From Klebsormidium nitens (Eukaryota > Streptophyta > Klebsormidiophyceae > Klebsormidiales > Klebsormidiaceae), in NCBI GenBank assembly GCA_000708835.1, contig DF237176.1, forward strand, positions 62,001 to 126,000: a stretch of DNA of 64,000 bases. The letters run 5' to 3'. The position numbers and the translations under genes are program-made. This document shows, in pieces, positions 12,601 through 24,202 of the stretch. The notes under the pieces are model-generated. The model saw only the letters and a list, made by a program, of their open reading frames with translations, did not search any database and was not told the origin of the DNA. Positions within the stretch are counted from its first letter, which is position 1; every line of letters begins with the position of its first letter.

Positions 12601-15300
12601 CCTTCACTTACAAGTTCGCTTTCATTCATGTGTTCCCTTACGAAAGGGCTCTCGTTCTGTCCCTCTCGCCTAAGTCCGGCTTTCTGCGGGTTGCACGAAA
12701 TTGAACACCGTGTTCTGGAATCCGGAAGGTGCTGATTCCGCTGGTCCATTCTCTTTGTGACGAGGCAAGCAAGATCCTCGGTCCGTGTCTGTTTGATTGA
12801 GACAGCCCCTCCACAATTACATCCCATCGGTACCTTCTTACTAGAGCTCGAGGCAGTTTTGAAATACTGCGCTGTCTTCCGTGCAGCTACGTTTGGGTAA
12901 CGGACTTTCACGGTTTCGGCATGGTGGACTGCAACCCGAAGCTCCCGCTAGCATCGAACGAGGTCTTTGGCAAGTGAGTACGCTCATGCGGCGACGAGTC
13001 TCCTTCTGAACAGACCGCGAGACTGTGACCCTCCTTTTGGTCATTTCTTGACTCTCTTCTTACGTCCTACGTCCATTGGACTGGCGCTTGGGTTTTTTTG
13101 ACAAATTGAAGCCCGAAATTCTAGAGCGGGTTGATACTTGCTCTTCTACAAAGAATTTGTGAACGCCTTGTTCGAATGTCCTGCCGACAGCTACGAAGAT
13201 AGCTTCAACATCAGCCAGTGGTAAGTGCAAGTTGCAAGCCAGTCTCCCGAGAGGATCAGACCACGTCCACTGACCGCCAGCTTTGAAAAAGTCCTCATAG
13301 ATTCTCGCTGCCGATTTACTATTTCTTTGTTCTGTGCAGACATTACCCGGAACGAGTGGGCACGTACATATTCGTCGAAGTGAGCATCTCCCTTAAAATT
13401 TGCTCTGATTGTCGCAGAGTTCCAGGCACAGCCCTTAGAAATTATAGTTGGCAGTCTTGTGAAACCTTCTTTGGAGGGGGTTCCCGTTCGTAGCCTTCCT
13501 AGCACGCGTCTATCGGGTGCTAGCTGTCTCCTGGCGGAAAGCGTACAACGAGTAAGGTGCAGGCAACGTTTGAAGGTAGAGGTACTGCTCTGTAGGGATT
13601 GGCATCCCGCCTTGTCACGCAATTTGGACGCATTTGTTCTCGCCAAGAGTCATTTTCTGGCCCCCTGGCGATCGGTTCTGCGCTTCTTTAAACGGCGGCC
13701 GCTTTAGTGCGTCGTTGAGACTCTCCAGAGAAACCCACATGAGGCGGTCGCATCGAAGCGCGTCATATTGTGCAATTTCGCAGGCCTTGAATCTCGGGTA
13801 CGCTCTAGAATCGGCTTCGGCCGCGGTATTCGTCGCCCTAGTCCTTCATCACTGGATATAAAGTTGCACGGATTCGGCCGAACGACCGTTTCTCCTCATG
13901 CATGCCGGGGCGCCGCTGCAGGCCGCCATAACAATCCGTGAGATTCTCGAAGCAGATCTCCAGACAACATGACGTCATGATACGCGTGGGCCTTGTCTAA
14001 GCTCTATCTCGTGCAACTCTGCAGGCCCCAAAGATCTTCAGCGGGCTCTGGAAGCAGATTCGGGTCTTTGTCGACAAGCGGACGTACCGGAAAGCCCAAT
14101 TTGTCGAAGGCCCGAAGAAGGAGAAGGGCGCGAAGCTGCGCGCGCGGCTGGCCGAGATCTTCGACGAGGAGCTCGTGGACTGGCTCATGGTCGAGGTAAG
14201 TGGACTTTCGTGTCGAACTGCTGCTACGTGCGCACCGTATGTCATTGATGGTTGGCAAAGCAGGGTTTGTTTCAACTAACGAGACTTCGGAGGGGCTCAT
14301 TGGCTTGCTGTTTGGGTTCACTAGAATGCGGTGTATCCTGGACAAAGCGGGTGCCTTGAGGTGGCCAACTACCTTTGAAAAAACTCAAAGACCTGCGCAT
14401 CGTTAAAGTGGGCGTTCTGTTCCGCGGAACGCCGGACGTCCAAGGTTAGCGGCAGGGGGTCTCACGCAAATTTGAGTGAGAATCGCGAACGTCAAGTACC
14501 GGGTTTCGTGCCGGTAACCAGCGCAGCGACGGCCGAAGTCCTGGCTCAGTTTCAACTTTATCGAATCAGTCGCCGTGACATGACGTCAGTGCTGACATTT
14601 TGAAACGCTCACTTTAACGCGAGCCCCTTGGCCACCACGGTAAGCTCTTGGAGGGGGCCAAAATCGATTGGCAGAAATCGTCATCACGACCCTCGGCAGT
14701 GCGCTCAGACCCTTCGCAGATGTTGAATGAGAATGGTGCGCTCGTTGTCGGACGCTTCAGATTGCTGCCGGTCAGAATCTGATTTGGGACTAGGTATTCC
14801 ACTGTTCGGCTGCCCAAGTGCGCCGTGAAGCGTGGGTTGCGCACGGCTCGTTTCTTGGTAGTACATTGCAAGGCGACTTTAAGAAGCGTTTGTGCTCCTT
14901 AGAGAACTTGATTGCAGCCAAAATCAGATCCCGAAGTTGAACGTTCGCAATCAAGCGTCGGGAATTGGGAGCATCAGGCCCGGAGAAAGAAATGCTAAAA
15001 CCGGGCTTTAGTTTTCGGTTTGCTGCCGCCGTTCTGAGTGGAACGACTATGCGTTGCCTGCTGTTGGTAAAGCTCCGTGCGCTTTGCGACGTCGCTGACC
15101 TTGTCTGCTGTGCATTGCAGATGGTAGAAAACCGGGATAAAAAGAAGGCGAAGGAGAAGCATAATCCGGAGCTTTACTCGTACACTGCTGAAAGCTTAGA
15201 ACGCGCCTTAGCGAGCAATGTCCACGATCCGAGGGGCCCAAGGTCACACTTGCAGCGGTTGCTCGAGAGTGCACAGGGGAAGGGCTTAACAAGGACGTAA
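9663..15300 (+). CDS. Sec14-like CRAL-TRIO domain protein
   Basis: Predicted to bind and exchange phospholipids or other small lipids between membranes, acting in the cytosol at membrane surfaces. Ten exons: 9663-9708, 10113-10182, 10547-10625, 11014-11079, 11498-11557, 12194-12279, 12887-12973, 13340-13379, 14025-14195, 15121-15300. All phases join, giving 294 residues. The CRAL-TRIO N-terminal helix region is at about residues 39-65 (LLRFLRADLGDVKKASKRL...CLEWR). The lipid-binding lobe follows: FVGFDKFGRPALYSCFG, YVWVTDFHGFGMVDCNPK, HYPERVGTYIFVE, and APKIFSGLWKQIRVFVD where the gate helix sits. The C-terminal 60 residues are basic and low in family similarity. The start at 9663 is the first in-frame ATG after a stop at 9588. 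An ATG at 9530 in good context is out of frame with this model, so an alternative upstream exon remains possible. Confidence 0.9.
11985..12176. repeat. Two-copy tandem repeat, 106-bp period, in an intron
   Basis: The block beginning CGTTGCTCACNTCTGTCA at 11985-12070 recurs at 12091-12176 with only a few substitutions; both copies end in GACGCCAAACTTC. It lies in the fifth intron of the Sec14-like gene, ending 17 bases before the next exon. It contains no reading frame of note. Confidence 0.85.
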
Positions 15301-16625
15301 ACGAATGTAGATAGTCAGTTATGAGATAAACGATGCGAAGTCGGCTCTGCATTTTGCTTCCGGTTCTTAATCAGGTTCGAGGAGCCATGCATGCAATCTC
15401 AAGTGTCATGTCCAAGTGGAGAGCGCGCGCACGAATGGAGCCCGCTGCGCACGCGCGCGCGCTCAGGGCTAGTTCTTCTGCTGTTTGCTTGCAGTCCTTC
15501 ACAATTGATTGGCTGCATATGTATGTACTTGCAGTGGACTTTCGCAAATGACGCATCATAGCAAACCGAGCAATCCACAGCGCAGTGCGTGGTCCAACGC
15601 ATGGGATAATCATTGTTCCCCGCGGCGCATGACCCAATATTTGTGCGGAATGCAGGCTGAGGCAGACTCGGACTCGGAGCTATACTAAGCTACCCAAGCA
15701 ATGGATTGCATCTGATTAAACCGAGTCACTGCATGCTTTATCGCTAATTAGTCAATTAGACGCTTGGCTGTACATCATTGACCTGCCAGTGTAGGCAGTT
15801 GGCAAGTGCAGCGCAACGCCACTCAGTCAGATGTCTGCCCGCTGCCACTGGAGATGTCGCAGGTCTGGAGACAACTCGGACAGAAGAACGTTTGAGATGT
15901 AATCATGTTGAATTTTGTGGAGCTTCGTTGGAACTTCATGAACGTTGATGAATTATGGATCGGACGGTACCAAACCCGTATGATGTTCGTCTGGACATTG
16001 GACTCTGGAGTCTGGACAGTGGAAGTGTATCCGCAATCTGCCTGCCACGTGGAAGTCGCCTGGTGCGCGCACAGTGTGCGCTGCACTCTTGCACTGGCAG
16101 AGGGAACCCCCAACTTTGCCCCCATGTGCAGTGTGCACAGCTTCTGTCGACACATTCTGGCCATATCCGAGCAAGATCAGCTTGATGCAGTCCTTCCAGC
16201 CAGCTGGCAGATGTCAGCTCATATTCCCTCTCTTCGTGGCTAAAGTTTCCCAAATTTCAGAAGCAAAGCAGGAATCAGGATAGACGAGCAGTCCGCGAAT
16301 CCTAGCACTACCGAAGACATTCCCCTTCCTCAAGAGTGGGCGGAGCTTCAAGCTGCATCAATCCACCATTTGAACCATTGAAGCACCCGACGCGCTCCTT
16401 GACGTATCAGACGGCGGTCTTTAATTTTAAAACGGCCGAGTTTGTGCTTTTTGACTGCACACAATTTCTAGCTTACCAGTCAACCTTAACCCATTGCCAT
16501 TCTCACTCCACCTTCGCAACTTTCAGTGAGCTGACCTCCCTTTCTGTGCCTCTGACTTTATCAGGCCTGATCGCCACTGCTCATCTTTTGCTTCTACCTC
16601 CATACAATTTCCGCCACATCTTTTA
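15301..16625. other. Intergenic, start of the duplicated block
   Basis: This is the 3' flank of the Sec14-like gene and the 5' flank of the first small membrane-protein gene. From about 15580 the sequence is matched at about 19073 (shared core CATGACCCAATAT and a later GTGCGCGCAC segment), so the promoter region was duplicated with the gene. I see no coding sequence. Confidence 0.6.
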
Positions 16626-18459
16626 ATGGCGCAACCTTCCCACTCCGAGATCCCAATCGCTAGCGCCGCCCCCCCTCCGGCGGCATACGGTGAGAACTAC
16701 AAGCAGGAGAAGCAGTATACGGAATATGCAACGCCTCCGTATGGCCAACAGTACCCCCCCCAAGCGGTGCCGATTGCGCAAGGGCAGCCAGCATATTATG
16801 CACCTCAAGGGCAGGGTTATTATCCCGGTCAATCAATGCCTGGTGGAGGCGCATACCCCCCGCAACAGCCGAGCGCTTTCCATGTGGTTCAGGTAAAGTG
16901 ACGATGCTCGTTACATGCAAAACCCTCATCAGATGCTTCAAAACCGCAAATTAGAGGTACCCCCATCCCCTTGAACGGAAACGGGCTGACAAAAAGTCTT
17001 CTATGAAGGTTTTCAGAAGGCGTTACATGTGAGCGCAATTGCATCGCCCTGCTTCGCTGTGAGTGCATGCACCAGAAGTGAATGGGTACACAGGGTTGGG
17101 CAGTCCCCTTCAGCCGCTGAAAAGTAGTTAGAATACAGGGGGTGTATCCACGCCCATAATGTCAACATTGCTCTCCTGATTGTACTTTGAAGTCTATTCC
17201 TTTAAGCTGGCAGTGCTGCTTCAATTGTTGTCCACTTTAGGTTATCTTTAACAGTAGCTATAGTACACTTAAATTATGAAAGAAACGAAGCTAACATAAA
17301 AGAGGCTAATGGCAAACCTCTTCCCGCTCCGTAGCTGTGCAAATCTAAACCCCCTTATCAACCCCAACCTTTCCCAGTATTGTAACATGAGTATATTATG
17401 AGTGAGCTCGAGGCAACTCAAGTTACTCAGGAGAGGGGTCATTTTGTCCATTGACTTATGTCGAGAAAGGGCGATCGGTACAAAGTGGTAAATGTCATAA
17501 CTTGCTGCGTCTACAGCGCAACAAATCTTTAGCAACGAAGGAGCCTTCATTTTTGACACATCTGCTTGTAAGTTTGACCCGCTTTCAGTACGTACATTGC
17601 ACTCCTTATGTCCACATAACCAGAAGCCGAGCTGACTTCCAGCAAGCCCGCCACTCCCTTGAAACCAATTATCTCGAGAAGAGGCTGCATTTCATGGGCG
17701 CTCAAGAGGGATCCCCGATGCACTCAAAAGCCCCCCTGTTACTTGCAAGGAAACTGTTTTTTATGTGCTCTAAAAGCCGTCGTTCCAGAGTTGACCATTT
17801 AACATTCCCAAGCCCGACTCTCGTCTGCAGGTAGTCCTGATAAACCGTTTGAGAGCGACGAATTGAGGAAATGCAAATGTCGATTTTAAAGTTCAGAGGC
17901 CTTTTGGCAGGGTAGCAAGCTTTTCCTTGCTCTGCCGGTGGAAGCAGTTCTGCTTGACTGTCTTCATATCACGGATGATCTCTTGTGAAGAAAAGAGAGT
18001 AGTGCAGCTCGCACCAACCTTTTTCATCTGATTCTTTTCAAGTCTGAACAGGGTGGATCAAGACCTGTGATCTTCACGCAGGCAGGGAAACCGGGCCCGT
18101 TTTCTCCTCCACAAACCTGACAGGTCCCCCAGAACTTCCGACAAGCCATCCAGTAACTAGAACGGGAACTTTCTCTGAACCCACGCTGTTGCTCCTTGCA
18201 GGTGCCGCCGCACCAGCCGTCTCGCAACCAGCACTGCTGCGCAACCCCTGACTGGATCTTCTTCATTCTTGGATGGATATTTGGTATTTTCTGGCCTATC
18301 GGGGCCCTGCTTCCGCTTTGCCGCACACCCAAGTTTGCAAACCCCACAGTCAAGGCGGGCTGGGTTGCCAATTGCATCGGGACGGTTCTCCTCATCGCTG
18401 CGATCATAGTTATCATCGTCGCAAGGCCCAAGTCGGATGATCCTTATTACAGGTACTGA
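16626..18459 (+). CDS. Small Pro/Gln/Tyr-rich two-helix membrane protein, L18a-like family (copy 1)
   Basis: Function unknown. Two exons, 16626-16892 and 18202-18459, phase 0, give 174 residues. Exon 1 encodes a disordered tail rich in Pro, Gln, Tyr and Gly (Q-Y-P-P, Q-G-Y-Y-P type motifs). Exon 2 encodes the core: CCATPDW, a first hydrophobic helix (about 107-128), PLCRTPKFANPTVKAGW, a second helix (about 142-163) and a short polar end. The Cys-Cys then Gly-Trp then Leu-Cys spacing and the tail-plus-two-helix plan resemble the plant '60S ribosomal protein L18a-like' membrane proteins, which despite the name are not ribosomal; this is family-level inference. It is one of four paralogues here, with the intron in the same place in all. 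The start is the first ATG, and MAQPxHSEIP is conserved in copy 2. Confidence 0.8.
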
Positions 18460-20104
18460 CCACGGTTAAGAGGAACCCGCTGTTTACCTAGTCCGGTTAA
18501 GCGGCGATTGATGGTGGAAAGTGGTCAGAGACGTAGTCCGGATGCTTCATTGTTCTGAAGTAATGACGAGGAGACGCAAAGCTTTGCTGCTATTCGGGAG
18601 AGTAGTGGTCAGAGTGTTGAGAGAGTGTCCGGGGGCCAATCAGTGCTTGAAGCTGTCGGGTGCTGCCTTTGATAAGCTTTTATTCCAGCGTGGCGATTGC
18701 CTGTTGGCGCTTCCGTCAGTCGCTCGATCAGACCGGCGACTTGTATATTGGATTGATTAGATCGTACTTCACAGCCAGGTAGTCCACGTAGCTAGCGACG
18801 TCAACTGCATGGACGTAATGTCCAGCCAAGAATCGTTTCCTTACGATCCGGCCTAGGTTTACAAAACCCATGTAAGGAATAGTCGCTTGTATAGGTGTCG
18901 TTGGAGAAGAGTCGGCGAAGATGCAATCGACGCGCATCTTAAGCATGCCAATAGATTGTTGGATAGCACATCTTCTAAACCACGTATCGATTGCTGGAGC
19001 TCACTTGTAAGCTGTCGGAAGCGCCGCCATCAGGCGTTTACAATGAACGCAATCCTGCAAACAAACCATTGAGCAGTGCATTGTCCAACGCATGGCATGA
19101 TCATTGTTCCCGCGCGGCGCATGACCCAATATCTGGGCGCATTGCAGGCTGCATGAGGCAGCTTTAGTAGTTTAAAATTGCGTTCTGAAAGGAAGTGCGT
19201 TAGTCAGTTAGACGCATGGCATACATCATTGATCTGTAACTTGTATTAAGTATTCAATACTAATACAAGTTCGATCGAGGCAAAATGATTTTGCCTCGAT
19301 CGCGAACTTGGCCGACTGGACTCTGGAGACTCTAGCTCTAAGTTGACTCTGGAGTGTGAACAGCGCCGTCAACGAACTTTTCGGTATGTCTCCTATAGGA
19401 GCTTCAAGGACGTCGATAAGATGGATCGAAGTCATCGGACGGTTCACAAACCTGTATAAACAGTACAACATCGACGTTTCTCCGTACAGTGAAAACAAAC
19501 TCGCGGAAGGCTTGCCACGTGGAAGTCGCCCGGTGCGCGCACGATATGCGCTGCACTCATGCAGCTAGTAGTAGAGGGAACCCCATCATGCGCACAGCTT
19601 CTGTCGACACCATCGGCCGTATCCGGATCCCTGGGCCGAGGCTTAAAAGTTAAGATTCAACCAGCTTCCAGCCAGCTGCAGCAGATGTTACCTAGCTCAT
19701 AATTTCTTCTCTTCACAGAATTTCTCAAGTCGAATCTTGAACATAAGAATCAGAATTGACCGGTCTTTAGCGCTACCAAAGACGTAGGCTTTCGACCTCC
19801 TGAGGAGTGGGGCGGAGCAACAAGCTGCATCATCCACCATTCAAAGAAGGCACGCGCTGCGCTCCACTTGCAGCATCAGAAGGCGGTCCTCCAAAGGCGG
19901 CCCAATTCACGCTCATCAGGTGTGTACTGAGCTCCTTTACCCATTGCCATCCGGCCCACTCCACCTTCGCACCTTCTAGTGAGCTGACCTCCCTTTCTAC
20001 ACAGCTGTGCCCCTGACTGTAACACGGCCAGCACACGCTGCGCATCTTCTGCTTTTACCTCTTAGGTACATTATTCGCGCAACAACTTTCGGTTTTCCAA
20101 ATTA
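18460..20104. other. Intergenic between tandem copies; junction and palindromes
   Basis: Holds the 3' flank of copy 1 (matched by 22112-22420), the junction of the duplicated block at about 19066-19073, and the upstream region of copy 2. Two adjacent near-perfect palindromes at 19240-19309 are absent from the matching place in copy 1. No coding sequence is supported. Confidence 0.6.
19240..19309. repeat. Two adjacent palindromes
   Basis: 19240-19269 pairs CTTGTATTA with TAATACAAG around GTATTCAATAC. 19267-19309 has a perfect 15-bp arm CGATCGAGGCAAAAT, a single-base centre, and its complement, extended by AAGTTCG/CGAACTT with a 2-base slip. Either could form a strong hairpin or cruciform. Confidence 0.85.
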
Positions 20105-22111
20105 ATGGCGCAACCCCCCCACTCCGAGATCCCTGTCGCGAGCGCCGCCCCGCCCCCGGCTGCATTCGGTGAGATCAACAAGCAGGAGAAGCAGGATACG
20201 CAGCACACAACTCCGCTGTTTGGCCAAAAGTACACCCCCGAGGGGGTGCCAATTGACCAGGAGAAGCAGAATAAGCAATACACAACTCCGCCAACGTTTG
20301 GCCAAAAGTACACCCCCGAGGGGGTGCCGATTGCCCAGGAGAAGCAGCATACGCAATACACAACTCCGCCGACGTTTGGCAAACAGTACACCCCCGAGGG
20401 GGTGCCGATTGCACAAGGGCAGCCGGCATATTATGCACGTCAGGGGATCCCTGGTGTTCGCGCTTTCCATGTGGTGAAGGTGAGCTGACGATGCGCACCA
20501 CATGTTGAAACCTCATGAGACGCATCAAAAACTGCAGGTATTTCCATCTCTTTTGATAAGAATGCACTTACAAGAAGTCGAGATGGAGCTACTTGGGAGG
20601 CATTATGCAAGCGCGAGTGCATCGCTGTCTATGCAGCTTTGAGAACTCTTACTTTACTATGAGTGGATGCACAAGAAGTGGGTTATTCACAAGATTGGCC
20701 ACTCCCCTTCAGCTTCTGAAAGTACTCTGATACACTGGATTCTTTTCACGCCCGGTATGTTGACATTGCTGTCCTGATTTAACTTCAAACCAACGTCACA
20801 TGAGTGGCAAGCGAAGGGCTGCTTCACCTTTCTCTGCTTCTGCTAAGGTTATATGAATATACAGAATCCCTATAGTAAGCTCAATTTAAAATCACAACAA
20901 AGCCAACACTAGAAACTTAAACCCAAACCTCTTTCCATTCCGTACGCGTGCCCACTCTAGAACCCTACTAAAACCACCCTCCCGGTTTCATAACTTGAGC
21001 TGATTGTGAGCGATCTGGAGACAACTGAAATCACTTAGCCGGAGGGCTCCAAGCATTATATGATAGGGGGTCATTTGTCTATAAGACTCATGTCGAGAAA
21101 GGGCAATCAGTCTGGAAATACAGAAGATTGGTGTGTCTACATGGTGACAGATTGGAAAGGATGGGATGAAGGTTTTTGAATCATTCTTTATTGCGCGGCT
21201 CTTCAGCGCATATTTGCACTCCTTCTTGTCCACAATCCCAAAAGCTGACCTGATATTGGCAAACCCGCACCCCCTAATATAACCAGCTGCGTGGAGAAGA
21301 GGCTGATATCATGTATCCTCGAGAGGGATCCCCCTGGTTACTTGTTGGTAATCAAACCGATTGTTGTCTCAGGTGCTCGTTAACAGACAGGGTTGACTCT
21401 TTACCAATGTCAGGCCCGATTCTTGTCCTCAAGCACTGAGAGAGGATCCTAAGAATGACGGGTCAAAGGATATCCGGAGGTCGAATTCAAAGACCAGAGC
21501 CCCTTGACAGGAGAACATGCCGTTCCTCGTTCATCCATAAGACGCGCATCTGCTTGACTGCAGTCTGTATCACGTTCATTTTTAACAAAAGGAGAAAGCA
21601 GGGCAACTGAAATCGTTTTAGTGAACCCCATTTTACTCAGTCCCGTTTCAATCAGTCTCCTAGACTGAAAAGGGCCGATCAAACCCTGCGATGATTCTCT
21701 CATGTAGACAACATTCTGCCCGGTTCTTTCCCACAGTTGCGCTCAAAGCCACAAGCCTTCCAGTACTTCGACATACCTAACAAAAAGTAAAACAGGAATG
21801 CAGTACAGAAACAAGAGCGGGAAACTTTTTTGAACCCACGTTGTTGCTCTTTGCAGCAACCGCACCGGCAGTCTCGCAACCAGGACTGCTGCGCAACCCC
21901 TGACTGGATCCTCTTCGGCCTTGGCTGGATTTTTGGGATCTTCTGGCCTATCGGGGCGCTGCTTCCGCTGTGCCGCACACCCAAGTTTGCAAACCCGACC
22001 GTCAAGGGGGGGTGGTTTGCCAATTGCGTTGGGACGGTTATCTTCATCGTTGTGGTTATAGTCATCGTGACCGCACGACGCAAGTCGGATGATTCCTATC
22101 ACAGGAACTGA
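20105..22111 (+). CDS. Small two-helix membrane protein, L18a-like family (copy 2, expanded tail)
   Basis: Tandem paralogue of the preceding gene; function unknown. Exons 20105-20479 and 21857-22111, phase 0, give 209 residues. The membrane core in exon 2 is nearly the same as in copy 1: CCATPDWILFGLGW, then PIGALLPLCRTPKFANPTVK, then a second helix and an Arg/Lys/Asp end. The difference is the N-terminal tail, where a unit of about 26 residues (KQ-x-TTPPTFGQKYTPEGVPI) occurs three times against one degenerate unit in copy 1. This accounts for the extra length. Flanking sequence is shared with copy 1, so expression may be similar (inference). Confidence 0.8.
20185..20425 (+). repeat. Coding minisatellite, three units of 75-78 bp
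   Basis: Three in-frame units each contain ACAACTCCGC, TTTGGC and AGTACACCCCCGAGGGGGTG. Unit length is a multiple of three, so the protein tail lengthens without a frameshift. The units differ by a few substitutions. Confidence 0.9.
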
Positions 22112-24202
22112 TCACGGTTAGGGGAACCCGCTGTTATTCTAGTCCGGTTAGTACTGCATGAGTGCTGGACGATGGTCAGTGACGTAGTCCGCGGATGCTT
22201 TACCGTCCTGAAGTTCTTATGAGGAGACGCAAAACTTTTCTGTCTATTCGAGATAGTATTGGTTAGACTAGAGTTGAGAGAGTGTCCGACTGGGGGCCAG
22301 TCAGTGCTTGAAGCTGCGGGTGCTGCCTTTCGATAAGTGTTTGACTTCAGCGGCGATTCTCCGTTGGCGCTTCTGTTAGTTGCTCGATCAGACCCGCAAC
22401 TTGTAACGGGTTCGATCATTTAGAAACGAATCAGATCATATATAGCCAGGTGATTCACGTAGTGACAACTGGACGTAAGTTTCAGCCGAGATTCGTCTCC
22501 TTATTTGGGCCTTTACGGGAACATGTGAGGACTAGTCGCTTGTATAGGCATTGGAGAATTAGATTGAGAAAATGCAAGACGCTCTTTGAGCATGCCAGTA
22601 GATTGTTAAGGATAGCAGACTATCGAACCCATGTTTATTGTTGAGGCTTGTACACAGTCAATCGAGACCCGGTTGTAAGTACGCTTCTCTGTATAGGCAG
22701 GGAAGATTGAGTCTATCAATGATCTGGAAAAAGGAAACCTTTCAGACGATCTTGACCTTAATTACGATCTTGTGTGAAGTTTCAGAGCGCATGTGTCCTT
22801 AAATAGGGGACTTTTAAGTCGGAAGTGTTCTTAAAGTCGTTTGAAGACCGTGATCAACGATCGGGGTTTTCATTCTTTGTGCTTATTGAGCTGTACGGTT
22901 GGAAGCCGCCATCAGGCATTTACAATGAACGCAATCCTGCTACGATTACATCGTACGTACTGTACAAGCTAGAGGGTTTTGAAGCTAGTCCTATCAATCA
23001 CAGGATCGCGCGCCCTGAGTCTTCACATGCACACGGTCAGGGTCATTGGTAACGTGCATCACTGATCGGCCTCGGTTCTAGCGGCCTCCTTTCAATGCTC
23101 TCGCACAAGCTTGTGAATTGGTTGTATTCGATCCGGCAAGCAGGCCAGTCCTGTCCGTCGCGATCGCGTTGCACTATCATATTTGAAAACAGTCCGAGTC
23201 ATATTATTGTGTAGACCTGCTCTACAGAGTTATACATAGGCGCTCGAAAGGCCGGGGTCCCCGCGCGGTGACTCAATCCAAATCAGGCATTTGCATGAAT
23301 GGATTTGCGACATGCATGATAAGATAATAGCTCGCTGGTTATGTTTATTGCATGTGTACGAGCTTGAAAGCTTAATCGAATCTCAGTGCAATTATGCCAT
23401 GCATCTAGCTCGATCAGTCTTGCTTGGCACTTCGAGCGCCTGCAGAGACGGTCCCTACAGCTAAGTCTTGAACGTCCAATCGCTTATACAACGCGGTCGA
23501 TTCGGATCTCGTGCAGAATGAGACGTGCCATTGTGCTCGGATCTATTCACGGCAGCGTGGCTAGTACTACCTTCCATGAAATAAGGCGGCTGCCGTGCCA
23601 GCAGGGACGTTATACAACTCGCGTCATCGGATTGATCGATGATTTATGTACGTGTGTACGAACTGCTTCATAAGAGTGCGATGATCAGACATGCAGATGT
23701 TGCAATGAACAGCGACGGTAGTCCCGGCCGGCCGGCCGACTCCTCGACTGAACATCAATTAATAGGTGGGATGCTCAACGTCATGCTCAGCTAGATTATG
23801 TCTAGATGCATTTTCAAAGGGCCTAGGCAGATTGATGCGGCCGCGGGCCGGGCACTGAACCTCAACCTCAACCAGACATGAGCCATAACCACAGCAGTAT
23901 AGCTATTAAGCGCTTACTCTGGAGTGTTCTCAAGTCAGCTCGAGCAGTACGTCGCAAAAGCATTCGAGCCGACGTTTCTCTTTGCCCCGCGTCACTGTAC
24001 CCAATAACAAGGCTCCGATCTTGCGAGTTACACGACAGATTCCGGCCCGCCGTTCCGGAGTTTCCAACCGAACAACCAAGAATGGCACTGACCTTACCGC
24101 GTCCAGTTATTGGAAGCAGTTATGACATCAAGGGTAACAGTTCCTCTGCTCTACTCCAGCTCTCTCATATAATTTGACGTGCATTCTGCTGACGCACCAG
24201 TA
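22112..24202. other. Intergenic after tandem copy 2
   Basis: The first part (to about 22940) is the duplicated 3' flank. The rest, to the stop of the convergent minus-strand gene, shows short open frames only, none with recognisable sequence or splice context. Confidence 0.5.

Larger units (their letters stand above)
15580..22940 (+). repeat. Head-to-tail segmental duplication, ~3.5 kb unit, two copies
   Basis: Copy 1 is about 15580-19065 and copy 2 about 19073-22940. Each holds upstream sequence, both exons, the intron and the 3' flank of one small membrane-protein gene. The end marker, GCCGCCATCAGGC followed by TTTACAATGAACGC, occurs at 19023 and 22913. The start marker, GTCCAACGCATGG, occurs in both copies, and copy 1 runs directly into copy 2. 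Copies have diverged by substitutions and indels, so the event is not recent. Confidence 0.85.
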
